Below the pieces are notes generated by a model, which ran no database searches, was not told the DNA's origin, and was given only the letters and a program-made list of their open reading frames with translations. Source: Bacteroidales bacterium (GTDB lineage Bacteria; Bacteroidota; Bacteroidia; Bacteroidales; UBA932). Taken from it: a DNA stretch of 47,525 nucleotides. This document shows positions 16,902 to 25,858 of the stretch, in pieces; the stretch's first letter is position 1, and the number at the start of each line of letters is the position of its first letter. The DNA lies in assembly GCA_017617655.1 (NCBI GenBank), contig JAFZVU010000083.1, forward strand, positions 1 through 47,525, in the 5' to 3' direction. A program made the translations under genes and the position numbers.

Positions 16902-18236
16902 ATGGACAGAATCGTAGTTTTAGGTGGAGGCGAAAGCGGCACAGGCGCCGCAGTTCTTGCAAAAGTTAAAGGTTTCGAAGTTTTCCTCTCAGACATGGCC
17001 CGCATCGGGGAAACCCACAAGAGCATGCTGGACCAGTACGGCATCGAATATGAGGAAGGCGGCCACACTCCGGAAAAGATCTTGAACGCTTCATGCATAA
17101 TCAAGAGCCCGGGCATCCCCGAAACGGCTCCGCTGGTGAAGGAAGCCTACGCAAGAGGCATAGACGTAATCTCGGAGATCGAATTCGCCGGAAGGTATGA
17201 CAACTCCAAGAAAATCTGCATCACCGGCAGCAACGGCAAGACCACTACCACGACGCTTATCTACTACCTGCTGCAGAAAGCCGGCATGGACGCTGGCCTC
17301 GGAGGCAACATCGGCAAGAGCTACGCCCTCCAGGTAGCGACCGAGCACCACGACATCTACGTCCTCGAAATCAGCAGCTTCCAGCTGGACGGCATGTATG
17401 ACTTCAAGGCCGACATAGCTGTGCTGCTCAACATCACTCCGGACCACCTCGACCGCTACGGCCACGACATGCAGAACTACATAAACGCCAAGTTCCGTAT
17501 CACGCAGAACATGTCGGCAGACGACTGTTTCATCTTCTGCTCTGACGACGAAGTCACCGTAGGCGCCCTGCAGAAGATAGTGGTGAAAGCCAAGCAGCTG
17601 CCTATCACCCAGACAGAAGAGGTTGACGAAGGTGCTTTCCTCAACGACAACATTATGGTCGTACACTACGGCGACAGCTCGTACGAGATGGACATCAACG
17701 AGCTCCGCATCGAAGGCAGGCACAACGTGTACAACTCCATGGCTGCCGCCCTCACCGGTAAGATAATGAACATAAGCAACAGCGTCATCCGCGAAGCCCT
17801 CAGCTCCTTCACCGGAGTGGAGCACAGGCTCGAGAGGGTGCTGTCGATAAAGGACGTGATGTACATCAACGACTCCAAGGCCACCAACGTGAACTCTACC
17901 TGGTACGCCCTCGAGAGCATGAAGACCCCCGTGGTCCTGATCCTCGGCGGCACCGACAAGGGCAACGACTATTCCGCCATCTATGACCTCGTCATGAAGA
18001 AAGTCCGCGCCATAGTGTGCCTGGGCGTCGACAACCGCAAGATCCACGAGTGCTTCGAGGACAAGGTCGACGTTATGGTTGACACCCTGTCTGCCGAAGA
18101 GGCCGTGCAGGCTGCGTCCAAACTGGCAAAGCCCGGCGACACAGTGCTGCTGTCGCCCTGCTGCGCAAGCTTCGACCTGTTCAAGAACTATGAAGACCGC
18201 GGCCGCCAGTTCAAGGATGCCGTAAGAAAACTCTAG
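16902..18236 (+). CDS. murD: UDP-N-acetylmuramoyl-L-alanine:D-glutamate ligase MurD
   Basis: A 444-residue Mur ligase that adds D-glutamate to UDP-MurNAc-L-Ala. The N-terminal Rossmann-like UDP domain begins IVVLGGGESGTGAAVLAKVKG (positions 4-24), followed by the ATP loop GSNGKTTT near 107-114 and the Mur ligase central block LLNITPDHLDRYG. The C-terminal domain has LILGGTDKGNDY and the ending LLSPCCASFDLFKNYEDRGRQF. All match MurD rather than MurC, E or F. It sits 5 bp after mraY and 9 bp before ftsW. Confidence 0.96.
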   Translation: MDRIVVLGGGESGTGAAVLAKVKGFEVFLSDMARIGETHKSMLDQYGIEYEEGGHTPEKILNASCIIKSPGIPETAPLVKEAYARGIDVISEIEFAGRYDNSKKICITGSNGKTTTTTLIYYLLQKAGMDAGLGGNIGKSYALQVATEHHDIYVLEISSFQLDGMYDFKADIAVLLNITPDHLDRYGHDMQNYINAKFRITQNMSADDCFIFCSDDEVTVGALQKIVVKAKQLPITQTEEVDEGAFLNDNIMVVHYGDSSYEMDINELRIEGRHNVYNSMAAALTGKIMNISNSVIREALSSFTGVEHRLERVLSIKDVMYINDSKATNVNSTWYALESMKTPVVLILGGTDKGNDYSAIYDLVMKKVRAIVCLGVDNRKIHECFEDKVDVMVDTLSAEEAVQAASKLAKPGDTVLLSPCCASFDLFKNYEDRGRQFKDAVRKL

Positions 18237-18245
18237 GACAGTAAC

Positions 18246-19538
18246 ATGAAGAACTTCATCAAAGGGGACAAGATCATCTGGTTCATAGTGATCCTTCTAT
18301 GGATGATTTCACTCATCGCAGTGTTTTCATCCGGGTCCTTCCTTGCCCGCGGCGGCAGCTCCGGCATAGAGAAGACCAACGTCCTCTTTGAACAGCTCAA
18401 GTCCATAGCCATGGGCTGCGCGGCTCTTCTGTTCTGCTATTTCCTCAACATAGGAGTGTACCGCAAGGTGGCGCCGATAGCGTTCGGCATCTCCCTGCTG
18501 ATGCTGCTGATGCTCTTCGTCCCGGGCCTGCGGGCCGAGACCAACGGCGCGGTCAGAGGCCTTAAGATAGCGGGGCGCACTCTCCAGGTGTTTGAATTCG
18601 TGAAGGTAGGCACGGTGCTGTTCATAGCATGGGTCATCGAGAAGTACTCCGACAACATGGACCGCTTCAAGGATTACTTCCTGAAACTGCTCATGTGGAT
18701 ATTGATAGTCTGCATCCTGATTGTCCCCAACAGCTTCTCCTCTGCCCTGCTGATTGCCGTGGTGAGCTTCATGATAATGTACTTCATGGAGATCAAAGGC
18801 ACACATCTGCTTCTGACCATAGGCGGAGCGGTGGCGCTGGTGGGCCTGCTGTTCGGATTGTACCACCTCACTCTCGGCCTGTTCGGCGAGAAAGCCAACG
18901 AAGTCGGCATATTCAACCGTCTGGCTACTGTGGAGAACCGCATCAAGAGCTTCGCGAGCAGCGACAGCGACACCACTCTGGACCTGTCAAAGCTGACTCC
19001 CGCACAGCTGGCCAAGATAGACAACGAGAACCGTCAGAGCGAAAACGCCAAGATAGCCATCGCGGAAGGCGGCATCTTCGGCAAGGGAGCCGGCCACAGC
19101 ACGCAGCGCTTCACGCTTTCAATGGCCTTTTCCGACTTCATCTTCTCTATCATAGTCGAGGAATACGGCCTGATTGGCGGAATACTTGTGATAGCCCTGT
19201 ACCTGATATTCCTGTTCAGGTGCATATCGATAGCGAGGAAATGTACGGCACCTTTCTCACAGGCCCTGGTGCTGGGCCTGGCCTTCCTCATCACCACGCA
19301 GGCATTCCTGCATATACTGGTCAATGTGCGACTGCTGCCCATCACCGGCCACACCCTGCCTCTGATAAGCCACGGAGGTACGGCATATCTGGTGCTTTCA
19401 GGCGCTGTGGGCATGATACTGTCCGTGAGCCGCACCATCGACAAGCAGCTCGAGGAGCAGAAGAAGGTAGACCTCATTGACGAAGACGAACAAACAGTAA
19501 TAAAAGAAAACGACGACGATGAGCAGGATAATAATTAG
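18246..19538 (+). CDS. ftsW: Septal peptidoglycan polymerase FtsW (SEDS)
   Basis: A 430-residue SEDS-family polytopic membrane protein that polymerises lipid II into glycan strands at the septum together with FtsI. Around ten membrane segments are visible. The large periplasmic loop lies at about 215-290 and the catalytic-region residues are in GKGAGHSTQRFTLSMAFSDFIFSIIVEE. The C-terminal signature is ITGHTLPLISHGGTAYL. A charged cytoplasmic tail (QLEEQKKVDLIDEDEQTVIK) follows the last helix. Its location between murD and murG supports FtsW over RodA. The last 20 bases overlap murG. Confidence 0.95.
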   Translation: MKNFIKGDKIIWFIVILLWMISLIAVFSSGSFLARGGSSGIEKTNVLFEQLKSIAMGCAALLFCYFLNIGVYRKVAPIAFGISLLMLLMLFVPGLRAETNGAVRGLKIAGRTLQVFEFVKVGTVLFIAWVIEKYSDNMDRFKDYFLKLLMWILIVCILIVPNSFSSALLIAVVSFMIMYFMEIKGTHLLLTIGGAVALVGLLFGLYHLTLGLFGEKANEVGIFNRLATVENRIKSFASSDSDTTLDLSKLTPAQLAKIDNENRQSENAKIAIAEGGIFGKGAGHSTQRFTLSMAFSDFIFSIIVEEYGLIGGILVIALYLIFLFRCISIARKCTAPFSQALVLGLAFLITTQAFLHILVNVRLLPITGHTLPLISHGGTAYLVLSGAVGMILSVSRTIDKQLEEQKKVDLIDEDEQTVIKENDDDEQDNN

Positions 19539-20625
19539 CGGAGGCGGCACAGGGGGCCATATATTCCCTGCGGTATCGATTGCAGACGCGCTGAGGCGCA
19601 TCGAGCCTGACTGCGAGATACTGTTCGTAGGTGCGCTGGGCAGGATGGAGATGGAGCGCGTGCCCGCGGCAGGCTACAAGATAGTGGGCCTGCCGGTGGC
19701 CGGACTGAGGCGTACCATTTCGCTCGACAATCTGGCACTGCCTTTCAAGGTTGCGAAGAGCATCCGAAAGGCCGGCGACATAATAACTGATTTCAATCCG
19801 GACGTGGTGGTGGGTGTAGGCGGATATGCCAGCGCCCCGGTACTCTGGGCGGCTTCTAAGAAGAAAATACCCTGCCTGATCCAGGAACAGAACTCATACG
19901 CAGGCCTCACCAACAAGATCCTCGGCAAGCGCGTCGGCAAGATCTGCGTGGCCTACGACAACATGGACAAATTCTTCCCGGCCGACAAGATAGTCTTCAC
20001 CGGGAACCCCATAAGGCAGGACATCTCCCCCGCCACGGCGGAGCAGAGGGCCGAAGGGTACAAGTTCTACGGGCTCGACCCCGGCAAGAAGACCATCTTC
20101 GTAGTGGGCGGCAGCCTTGGCGCAGCCACTCTCAACGACACGATGAAGAAATGGATCGTGGAAAAGAGCGCAAAAGCTGACTACCAGGTGCTCTGGCAGA
20201 ATGGTAAATACTACAGCGACAGCGTCGCAGCCTTCATGGCACAGCACAAGCCGGCCAACGTGGTGAACCTGGATTTCATCAAGAGGATGGACCTTGCCTA
20301 CGCAGTGGCCGACATACTGATTTCAAGGGCGGGCGCAGGCACTATTTCGGAACTTTGTGTTGCCGGAAAAGCAACCATATTCGTACCTTCGCCGAATGTT
20401 GCCGAAGACCACCAGAGGCACAACGCGATGGCCCTCGTGGAGAAGGACGCGGCCATGATGGTGCTCGACAGCGAGGCGCGGGAAAAACTTATGGACACTG
20501 CCGAAGCGCTGCTTAAAGACAGCGACAAGATAGCCGCGATGGAGCGCAACATCCTCCGTCTGGGCAAGAAGGACGCGGCAGACAGGATAGCACAGATGGT
20601 GCTGGAAATGATTAAGAAAGATTAG
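19519..20625 (+). CDS. murG: UDP-GlcNAc:lipid I N-acetylglucosaminyltransferase MurG
   Basis: A 368-residue GT28 glycosyltransferase at the inner face of the membrane that adds GlcNAc to lipid I to make lipid II. The N-terminal domain starts with the glycine-rich loop IISGGGTGGHIFPAVSIADAL. The UDP-GlcNAc-binding C-terminal domain has FVVGGSLGAATLND and the signature RAGAGTISELCVAGKATIFV followed by a PSPNVAEDHQRHNA block. The start ATG lies inside the end of ftsW, and it stops 3 bp before murC, consistent with one polycistronic message. Confidence 0.96.
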   Translation: MSRIIISGGGTGGHIFPAVSIADALRRIEPDCEILFVGALGRMEMERVPAAGYKIVGLPVAGLRRTISLDNLALPFKVAKSIRKAGDIITDFNPDVVVGVGGYASAPVLWAASKKKIPCLIQEQNSYAGLTNKILGKRVGKICVAYDNMDKFFPADKIVFTGNPIRQDISPATAEQRAEGYKFYGLDPGKKTIFVVGGSLGAATLNDTMKKWIVEKSAKADYQVLWQNGKYYSDSVAAFMAQHKPANVVNLDFIKRMDLAYAVADILISRAGAGTISELCVAGKATIFVPSPNVAEDHQRHNAMALVEKDAAMMVLDSEAREKLMDTAEALLKDSDKIAAMERNILRLGKKDAADRIAQMVLEMIKKD

Positions 20626-20628
20626 AAG

Positions 20629-21981
20629 ATGTACGACAACTATTATTTTCTCGGTATCGGCGGCATCGGAATGAGTGCCATAGCCAGATATTTCAAGCAC
20701 GACGGAAGGAATGTGTCCGGTTATGACCGCACGCCTTCTCCCCTGACTGCCAAGCTTGAGCAGGAGGGCATCGAGGTCCATTACGAAGACAGGCCCGACC
20801 TCATCCCCTTCGACATCGACAATACCTTTGTTATCTATACTCCGGCAATCCCGGAAGACCTGGAAGAATTCAAGTATATCCGTGAGAAGGGATATGCTAT
20901 ATGCAAGCGCTCGAAAGCGCTCGGGCAGATAACTGCCGGCAAGGACTGCCTGGCTGTCGCCGGCACCCACGGCAAGACCACGACCAGCACCCTGCTGGCC
21001 CATATCCTTACCTGTGGTGAAGACGGGTGCAGCGCATTTCTCGGAGGAATTTCAAAGAATTACCACACCAACCTGCTTCTGTCGCATTCCGACGACATAG
21101 TAGTGGAAGCCGACGAGTTCGACCGCTCCTTCCTGCAGCTCCACCCCCTTGTTGCCGTCATCACTGCCATAGACGCCGACCATCTGGACATCTACGGAGA
21201 CTATCAGAGCGTGATGGACGCCTTCGAGCAGTTCGCATCCCAGATAGTAGCTGGCGGAACCCTGATCCTTAAGAACGGTGTCCCGATGCCTACAGAAAGA
21301 GTAAAGGCAAAAGTACTGAGGTATTCGTTCGACACTCCCTGCGATTTCTACGCGAGTGACATAAAACCCCTGCCGTTCGGACGCTTTGATTTCACTCTGA
21401 ACTATCCCGGCGGCAAGATAGAGCACTGCACAGTGGGCATCCCCGGCTGGGTCAACGTGGAGAACGCCGTGGCCGCATCTGCCGCCGCCCTGAGCCACGG
21501 AATCGCCCCCAGGATCATCAAGAACGCCCTGGCCTCGTTCCAGGGTGTCGAAAGAAGGATCGACATCCACTTCAGCAGCGATAAGCATGCATACGTCGAC
21601 GATTACGCCCATCACCCCAACGAGATCAGGGCTGCCATATCGTCAATCAGAGATATCTTCCCGGGAAGGAAGATCACCGGCATATTCCAGCCGCACCTCT
21701 ATACCCGCACCAGAGACTTCGCCGACGACTTCGCGGCGGCGCTGAGCGGGCTCGACTCCCTCATCATGCTGCCCATCTATCCCGCAAGGGAAGAGCCCAT
21801 TGAAGGCGTCAACAGCGAGATGATCCTCGACAAGGTAACCATCGGCGACAAGATGATAGTAAGCAAGGAAGAACTGATGAAAACCGTCGCCGGCAAGGAT
21901 GTAGACGTGCTGGTGACCTTCGGCGCCGGCGACATAGACCGTTTCGTCAAATCATTTGAAGAATACATGTCGAATGTTTAA
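20629..21981 (+). CDS. murC: UDP-N-acetylmuramate:L-alanine ligase MurC
   Basis: A 450-residue Mur ligase that adds L-alanine to UDP-MurNAc, the first step of stem peptide assembly. The N-terminal dinucleotide-type loop is FLGIGGIGMSAIARYF, the ATP loop GTHGKTTTSTLLAHI carries the His that is typical of MurC, and the central domain has EADEFDRSFLQLHP and ITAIDADHLDIYGDY. The C-terminal domain has DDYAHHPNEIRAAI and IFQPHLYTRTRDF. It is 3 bp after murG and overlaps ftsQ by 8 nt. Confidence 0.96.
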   Translation: MYDNYYFLGIGGIGMSAIARYFKHDGRNVSGYDRTPSPLTAKLEQEGIEVHYEDRPDLIPFDIDNTFVIYTPAIPEDLEEFKYIREKGYAICKRSKALGQITAGKDCLAVAGTHGKTTTSTLLAHILTCGEDGCSAFLGGISKNYHTNLLLSHSDDIVVEADEFDRSFLQLHPLVAVITAIDADHLDIYGDYQSVMDAFEQFASQIVAGGTLILKNGVPMPTERVKAKVLRYSFDTPCDFYASDIKPLPFGRFDFTLNYPGGKIEHCTVGIPGWVNVENAVAASAAALSHGIAPRIIKNALASFQGVERRIDIHFSSDKHAYVDDYAHHPNEIRAAISSIRDIFPGRKITGIFQPHLYTRTRDFADDFAAALSGLDSLIMLPIYPAREEPIEGVNSEMILDKVTIGDKMIVSKEELMKTVAGKDVDVLVTFGAGDIDRFVKSFEEYMSNV

Positions 21982-22738
21982 GAAGATTCTTGCGATATTG
22001 TTCTGTGCGGTCGTAGCTGCCATCTTCGGCGCCTACTTCTTCTTCGTGTCGCGTCTCGAAGCGAAGCAGGCCCCCACGATGACATGCAGCAGGATCGACA
22101 TAACCATACAGGACAGTCTCTACAAGAATTTCATAACAGTTCCAGAGATAAGACAGATGGTGGCGGACAGCGCGATAGGCATGAAGCTCTCCGACATCAA
22201 CACTTTCGGGATAGAACAGAGCCTTACGCAGTCCGGAGTGCTGTCGACCGCCGAGGTCTACACATGCTATCCTGACGTGCTGAATGTTGTAGTTACCCAG
22301 AGGGAACCCGTCCTCCGCATCAAGGCCGACAGCGGAGACTTCTACTGCGACAGGAGCGCCTACCTGCTGCCGGTGGCTGGAGCTAAAGCCCTCGACCTTC
22401 CCGTAGTCACCGGCCACCTGCCGGTGCAGCTGCAGACCGGCCCGACTGAAGGCACCGAAGCGGCAGAATGGCTGGGCGGCATGCTGACCTTCACCGAAAA
22501 GATACGCAACAACGCCTACTGGAGCGACGAGATCGAGCAGATCGAGGTGGCGAAAGACGGCAACATGACGTTGTACCTGCGCAAGAGGCCCTTCCACATC
22601 CTCTTCGGCGCCGCCACCGACCTTGACGACAAGTTCGAGAAGATGGCCGTATTCTACAAGACCATCCTGCCGACGGAGGAGGGCGCTAAATACAAAGTAG
22701 TGAACATAAAGTACAAGAACCAGATAATCTGCAAATAG
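21974..22738 (+). CDS. ftsQ: Cell division protein FtsQ/DivIB-like
   Basis: A 254-residue bitopic protein. The ATG at 21974 (MFKKILAILFCAVVAAIFG) is preferred because it leads straight into the membrane anchor; a TTG 6 codons upstream is less likely. The single N-terminal TM helix (about 4-24) is followed by a periplasmic POTRA-like domain (about 35-115) and a beta-rich region with QREPVLRIKADSGDFYCDRSAYLLPV, the FtsQ pattern in which the final sugar-nucleotide of the septum complex is scaffolded through FtsL/FtsB. Sequence conservation is low as usual for the family, so placement between murC and ftsA carries weight. Confidence 0.88.
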   Translation: MFKKILAILFCAVVAAIFGAYFFFVSRLEAKQAPTMTCSRIDITIQDSLYKNFITVPEIRQMVADSAIGMKLSDINTFGIEQSLTQSGVLSTAEVYTCYPDVLNVVVTQREPVLRIKADSGDFYCDRSAYLLPVAGAKALDLPVVTGHLPVQLQTGPTEGTEAAEWLGGMLTFTEKIRNNAYWSDEIEQIEVAKDGNMTLYLRKRPFHILFGAATDLDDKFEKMAVFYKTILPTEEGAKYKVVNIKYKNQIICK

Positions 22739-22748
22739 AACCGATATT

Positions 22749-24146
22749 ATGAACAAGTTTCTGACCGTAGTAGAATTATGCACAACCAAGGTCGCCGTAG
22801 CAGTCGGAGAAAACACTGACTTCGGCGTCAAGGTCATCGCGCACTGCACCGTGCCGGTGCGCAAGGTGATCAGGCATGGAGACGTAGAGAACACAAAGAA
22901 GGTCGTTGAAGCGCTCCGCACCGCCGTTTCCATGGCCCAGGAGGAAGTTGGATTCGTCATTCATGATGTCGTGCTCTGCCTCTGGGGACATTATATCCGC
23001 ACAATCCAGATAAAAGTCTCGAGAGACCGCAAGCGCCCGGAAGACTTCATAACGGATCAGGAGCTGAGAGTCCTCAACGACGAGGCCGTCAAATACAAGG
23101 TTGGCGCAGACGAGAAGGTGCTGAAGGCCATCCCTCAGGGATATGACATAGACGCCCGCATAGGCATCGCGCCCAACGAAGCCGAGGGCATGCGCGGCAC
23201 CAGGATAGATGCCTACTACCTGCTCGTGATCGGCAAGGAGCAGTCGGTGCGCGACAAATACGCAGTGCTCAGAGATGCCAACCTGAACGTCATCCACACT
23301 GTAATATCCCCGCTCGGTTCTGCTGCAGCCGCACTTAACGAGAACGAATCCGAGAACGGCGTCGCCCTGCTGGACATCGGCGGCGGAACATCAGACCTGG
23401 TAATAGTAAGGGACGGCACGGTACGCGAGTGCGCATGCATCCCCTTCGCCGGTCAGAGCATCACCGACGACATAAAATCAGTAGCCTGCATAACTGCCGA
23501 GATGGCGGAGCTGGTGAAGATAAAATTCGGCACCTGCGTGGCCGACGGAGTCAACGACACCAAGAAACTGGTGATCCAGGGCACCGGCGGCAGCGCCAGC
23601 ACAGACGTTCCCCTGCTTCTGCTCGCACAGGTAATCGAGGCCCGTCTGAGCGAAATCTTCGAAGCCGCCAGATATATAATCGAGCAATCCGGCTTCGCGG
23701 ATAAGATTCCGGCGGGAATAGTGCTTACCGGCGGCACCTGCTACATGGAGAACATACGCGAGCTGGCCAAGGCAATATTCGAAAGGAATGTACGCCTTGC
23801 CAACGCCGGCGGCCACATAACCGAAAGTTCTGAGGAAAGCATCTTCGACACCTACGCTACCTCGATAGCAGGCGCCATGATGGTGGCCTTCGACGAGATA
23901 GATACTTCCCGCCTGTCTGCCCACGTGCCGCTGCCTGACAATGGCCCGGCCACCAACATCTTCGGCGAGGAAGTGAAGCCCGAGGCCGAACAGCCCAAAC
24001 AGTCTCAGCAGCCCCAGCAGCAAGGCGGCAAAGGTCTTTTCAGAAGGAATCCGAAGCCGCAGAGTTCCGACAAGCCCAAGGAGAAGAGTTCTATCTCCGA
24101 CGTGCTCGGCGGCCTGTTCGACGGTCAATTCAACAACAACGCATAA
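22749..24146 (+). CDS. ftsA: Cell division protein FtsA
   Basis: A 465-residue actin-like ATPase that tethers FtsZ filaments to the membrane. Visible blocks are the phosphate 1-like start (VVELCTTKVAVAVGE), the inserted 1C/SHS2 subdomain (about 85-165), phosphate 2 GVALLDIGGGTSDLVIV, and the adenosine motif GIVLTGGTCYMENI. A Gln/Pro-rich linker (PKQSQQPQQQGGKG) leads to the tail SSISDVLGGLFDGQF, the place where the membrane-binding amphipathic helix should be; it is less basic than in E. coli. It lies 10 bp after ftsQ and 12 bp before ftsZ. Confidence 0.94.
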   Translation: MNKFLTVVELCTTKVAVAVGENTDFGVKVIAHCTVPVRKVIRHGDVENTKKVVEALRTAVSMAQEEVGFVIHDVVLCLWGHYIRTIQIKVSRDRKRPEDFITDQELRVLNDEAVKYKVGADEKVLKAIPQGYDIDARIGIAPNEAEGMRGTRIDAYYLLVIGKEQSVRDKYAVLRDANLNVIHTVISPLGSAAAALNENESENGVALLDIGGGTSDLVIVRDGTVRECACIPFAGQSITDDIKSVACITAEMAELVKIKFGTCVADGVNDTKKLVIQGTGGSASTDVPLLLLAQVIEARLSEIFEAARYIIEQSGFADKIPAGIVLTGGTCYMENIRELAKAIFERNVRLANAGGHITESSEESIFDTYATSIAGAMMVAFDEIDTSRLSAHVPLPDNGPATNIFGEEVKPEAEQPKQSQQPQQQGGKGLFRRNPKPQSSDKPKEKSSISDVLGGLFDGQFNNNA

Positions 24147-24158
24147 TTCATTTCAAAT

Positions 24159-25418
24159 ATGGATACTCTCATACCTGACAGCTGGCAACCCAAGAAAAGC
24201 ATAATAAAGGTGATTGGTGTAGGCGGAGGCGGAACGAATGCCGTATCCTACATGTACAACCAGAAGCTTCCTGATGTGGATTATGTAGTCTGCAACAGCG
24301 ACTTCCAGCACCTCAACGCAAGTCCTGTCCCCCACAAGCTCCAGCTCGGTCCGATGACCACCAAGGGTCTCGGCTGCGGCACCGACCCCCTGATGGGCCG
24401 CAAAGCCGCCGTCGAGTCGAAAGAAGAGATAGAGAGCCTTCTCTCTGACGACACCGAGATGGTGTTCATCACCTGCGGCATGGGCGGAGGCACCGGCACA
24501 GGAGCGGCTCCGCTGATCGCGGAAATGGCCAAATCGAAGAACCTTCTGACCGTGGGAGTGGTGACCCTTCCCTTCCGTGACGAAGGTCCAGAATTCCTTT
24601 ACAGGGCCAAGGAAGGCATCAAGGAACTCAACAAATATCTGGACTCGCTGCTGATTATCGACAACGAGAAGATATACGACGTATATGGCAAGCTGGACAT
24701 CTTCCGCTCGTTCCCCAAGGCCGATGAGGTCCTCGCCACCGCCGTACGCAGCATAGCCGAGATAATCACCAGCCACGGCGTCATAAACGTCGACTTCGCC
24801 GATGTCAAGAAGGTAATGAAGGACAGCGGCATGGCGCTGATGGGAATAGGCACGGCAAACGGCCCCGACCGCTGCCGCAAGGCCGTCGACATGGCTTTCA
24901 CCTCTCCCCTTCTCAACGGCTACGACATTTCCGAAGCCACCAGGGCCCTTGTGAACATCACATCAAGCTCGGAGGAGAACAACGCCCTGCGCGCAGAGGA
25001 GCTCTCCCAGATAATGGATTACATCAAGAGCTACACCGGCGAGACCAGCAATTTCAAGCGCGGCGTGGTGAAGGACGACAGCCTGGGCGACAAGATCAGC
25101 GTTACCATAATCGCCACCGGATTCACAATGGGTACGCTGCCGTTCATCGACGAGAACATAATCAACAAGGACAATATAATAATTGTAGACATGCCGAAGG
25201 ACGGCATCACCTACACCAGAGGCGGAATGCCGCTGCTGCCGACTGAGACAGTCACCGTCACCAGAAGGGAGCTAGTCACCGGCAAGCCTGCCCTCGTAGT
25301 GTCCAGCGGCGAGGAAATCGCCCGTCTCGAAGCCGAAGCGGCATACTACCGCCGCGACCGTACGCTCAAGGAGCAGAAGGCCGCCCGTCAGTCAGTTAAC
25401 GATAATCAACAGATATGA
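24159..25418 (+). CDS. ftsZ: Cell division GTPase FtsZ
   Basis: A 419-residue tubulin homologue that forms the Z ring. The GTP-binding start VIGVGGGGTNAVSYMY, the tubulin signature CGMGGGTGTGAAP, the FRDEGPEF block and the T7 loop with NVDFADV (catalytic acids present) are all intact. The globular core ends near residue 325-375. After a short linker the protein ends RRDRTLKEQKAARQSVNDNQQI. I do not see a conserved C-terminal peptide of the D-x-P-x-F-L-R type that normally binds FtsA and other partners. The stop overlaps the rpiB start as ATGA. Confidence 0.96.
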   Translation: MDTLIPDSWQPKKSIIKVIGVGGGGTNAVSYMYNQKLPDVDYVVCNSDFQHLNASPVPHKLQLGPMTTKGLGCGTDPLMGRKAAVESKEEIESLLSDDTEMVFITCGMGGGTGTGAAPLIAEMAKSKNLLTVGVVTLPFRDEGPEFLYRAKEGIKELNKYLDSLLIIDNEKIYDVYGKLDIFRSFPKADEVLATAVRSIAEIITSHGVINVDFADVKKVMKDSGMALMGIGTANGPDRCRKAVDMAFTSPLLNGYDISEATRALVNITSSSEENNALRAEELSQIMDYIKSYTGETSNFKRGVVKDDSLGDKISVTIIATGFTMGTLPFIDENIINKDNIIIVDMPKDGITYTRGGMPLLPTETVTVTRRELVTGKPALVVSSGEEIARLEAEAAYYRRDRTLKEQKAARQSVNDNQQI

Positions 25419-25858
25419 CAAAGAAACAGACCATAGGCATGGCCTCCGACCATGCAGGCTTTGAACTCAAGGAGCAGCTGAAGCCTTTCCTCAAGGAACT
25501 GGGATATAAGATCAAGGATTTCGGAACTAACTCTCCCGAAAGCATGGACTATGCCGACACGGCTCATCCGCTGGCAGAAGCCGTGGAGGAAGGCAAGGTC
25601 GACTTCGGTATCGCCATGTGCGGCTCCGGCAACGGCATCTCCATGACCCTGAACAAACATCAGGGCATCCGCGACGCTCTCTGCTGGATCCCCGAGATCG
25701 CTGCCCTGGCAAAACAGCACAACAATGCCAACATAATCACCCTGCCCGCACGCTTCATCAGCGAGGAGCTGGCCAGGGAGATAATACTCGCATACCTGAA
25801 CGCCACCTTCGAGGGCGGCAGGCACCAGAGACGCATCGACAAGATCCCTTGCAGGTAA
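25415..25858 (+). CDS. rpiB: Ribose-5-phosphate isomerase B
   Basis: A 147-residue LacAB/RpiB family sugar-phosphate isomerase that interconverts ribose 5-phosphate and ribulose 5-phosphate. The N-terminal GMASDHAGFELKEQLK motif, the active-site cysteine in AMCGSGNGISM and the phosphate-binding region near the C-terminus (GRHQRRIDKI) are present. It overlaps ftsZ by 4 nt and truB by one base (TAATG), so a housekeeping sugar isomerase and a tRNA enzyme are translated as the tail of the division cluster. Confidence 0.94.
   Translation: MTKKQTIGMASDHAGFELKEQLKPFLKELGYKIKDFGTNSPESMDYADTAHPLAEAVEEGKVDFGIAMCGSGNGISMTLNKHQGIRDALCWIPEIAALAKQHNNANIITLPARFISEELAREIILAYLNATFEGGRHQRRIDKIPCR

Noticed and set aside
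25618..25857. N-terminal extension of truB through rpiB
   Set aside because: Repeats of Arg/His/Pro typical of a frame-shifted GC-rich gene; the conserved TruB start is at 25858.
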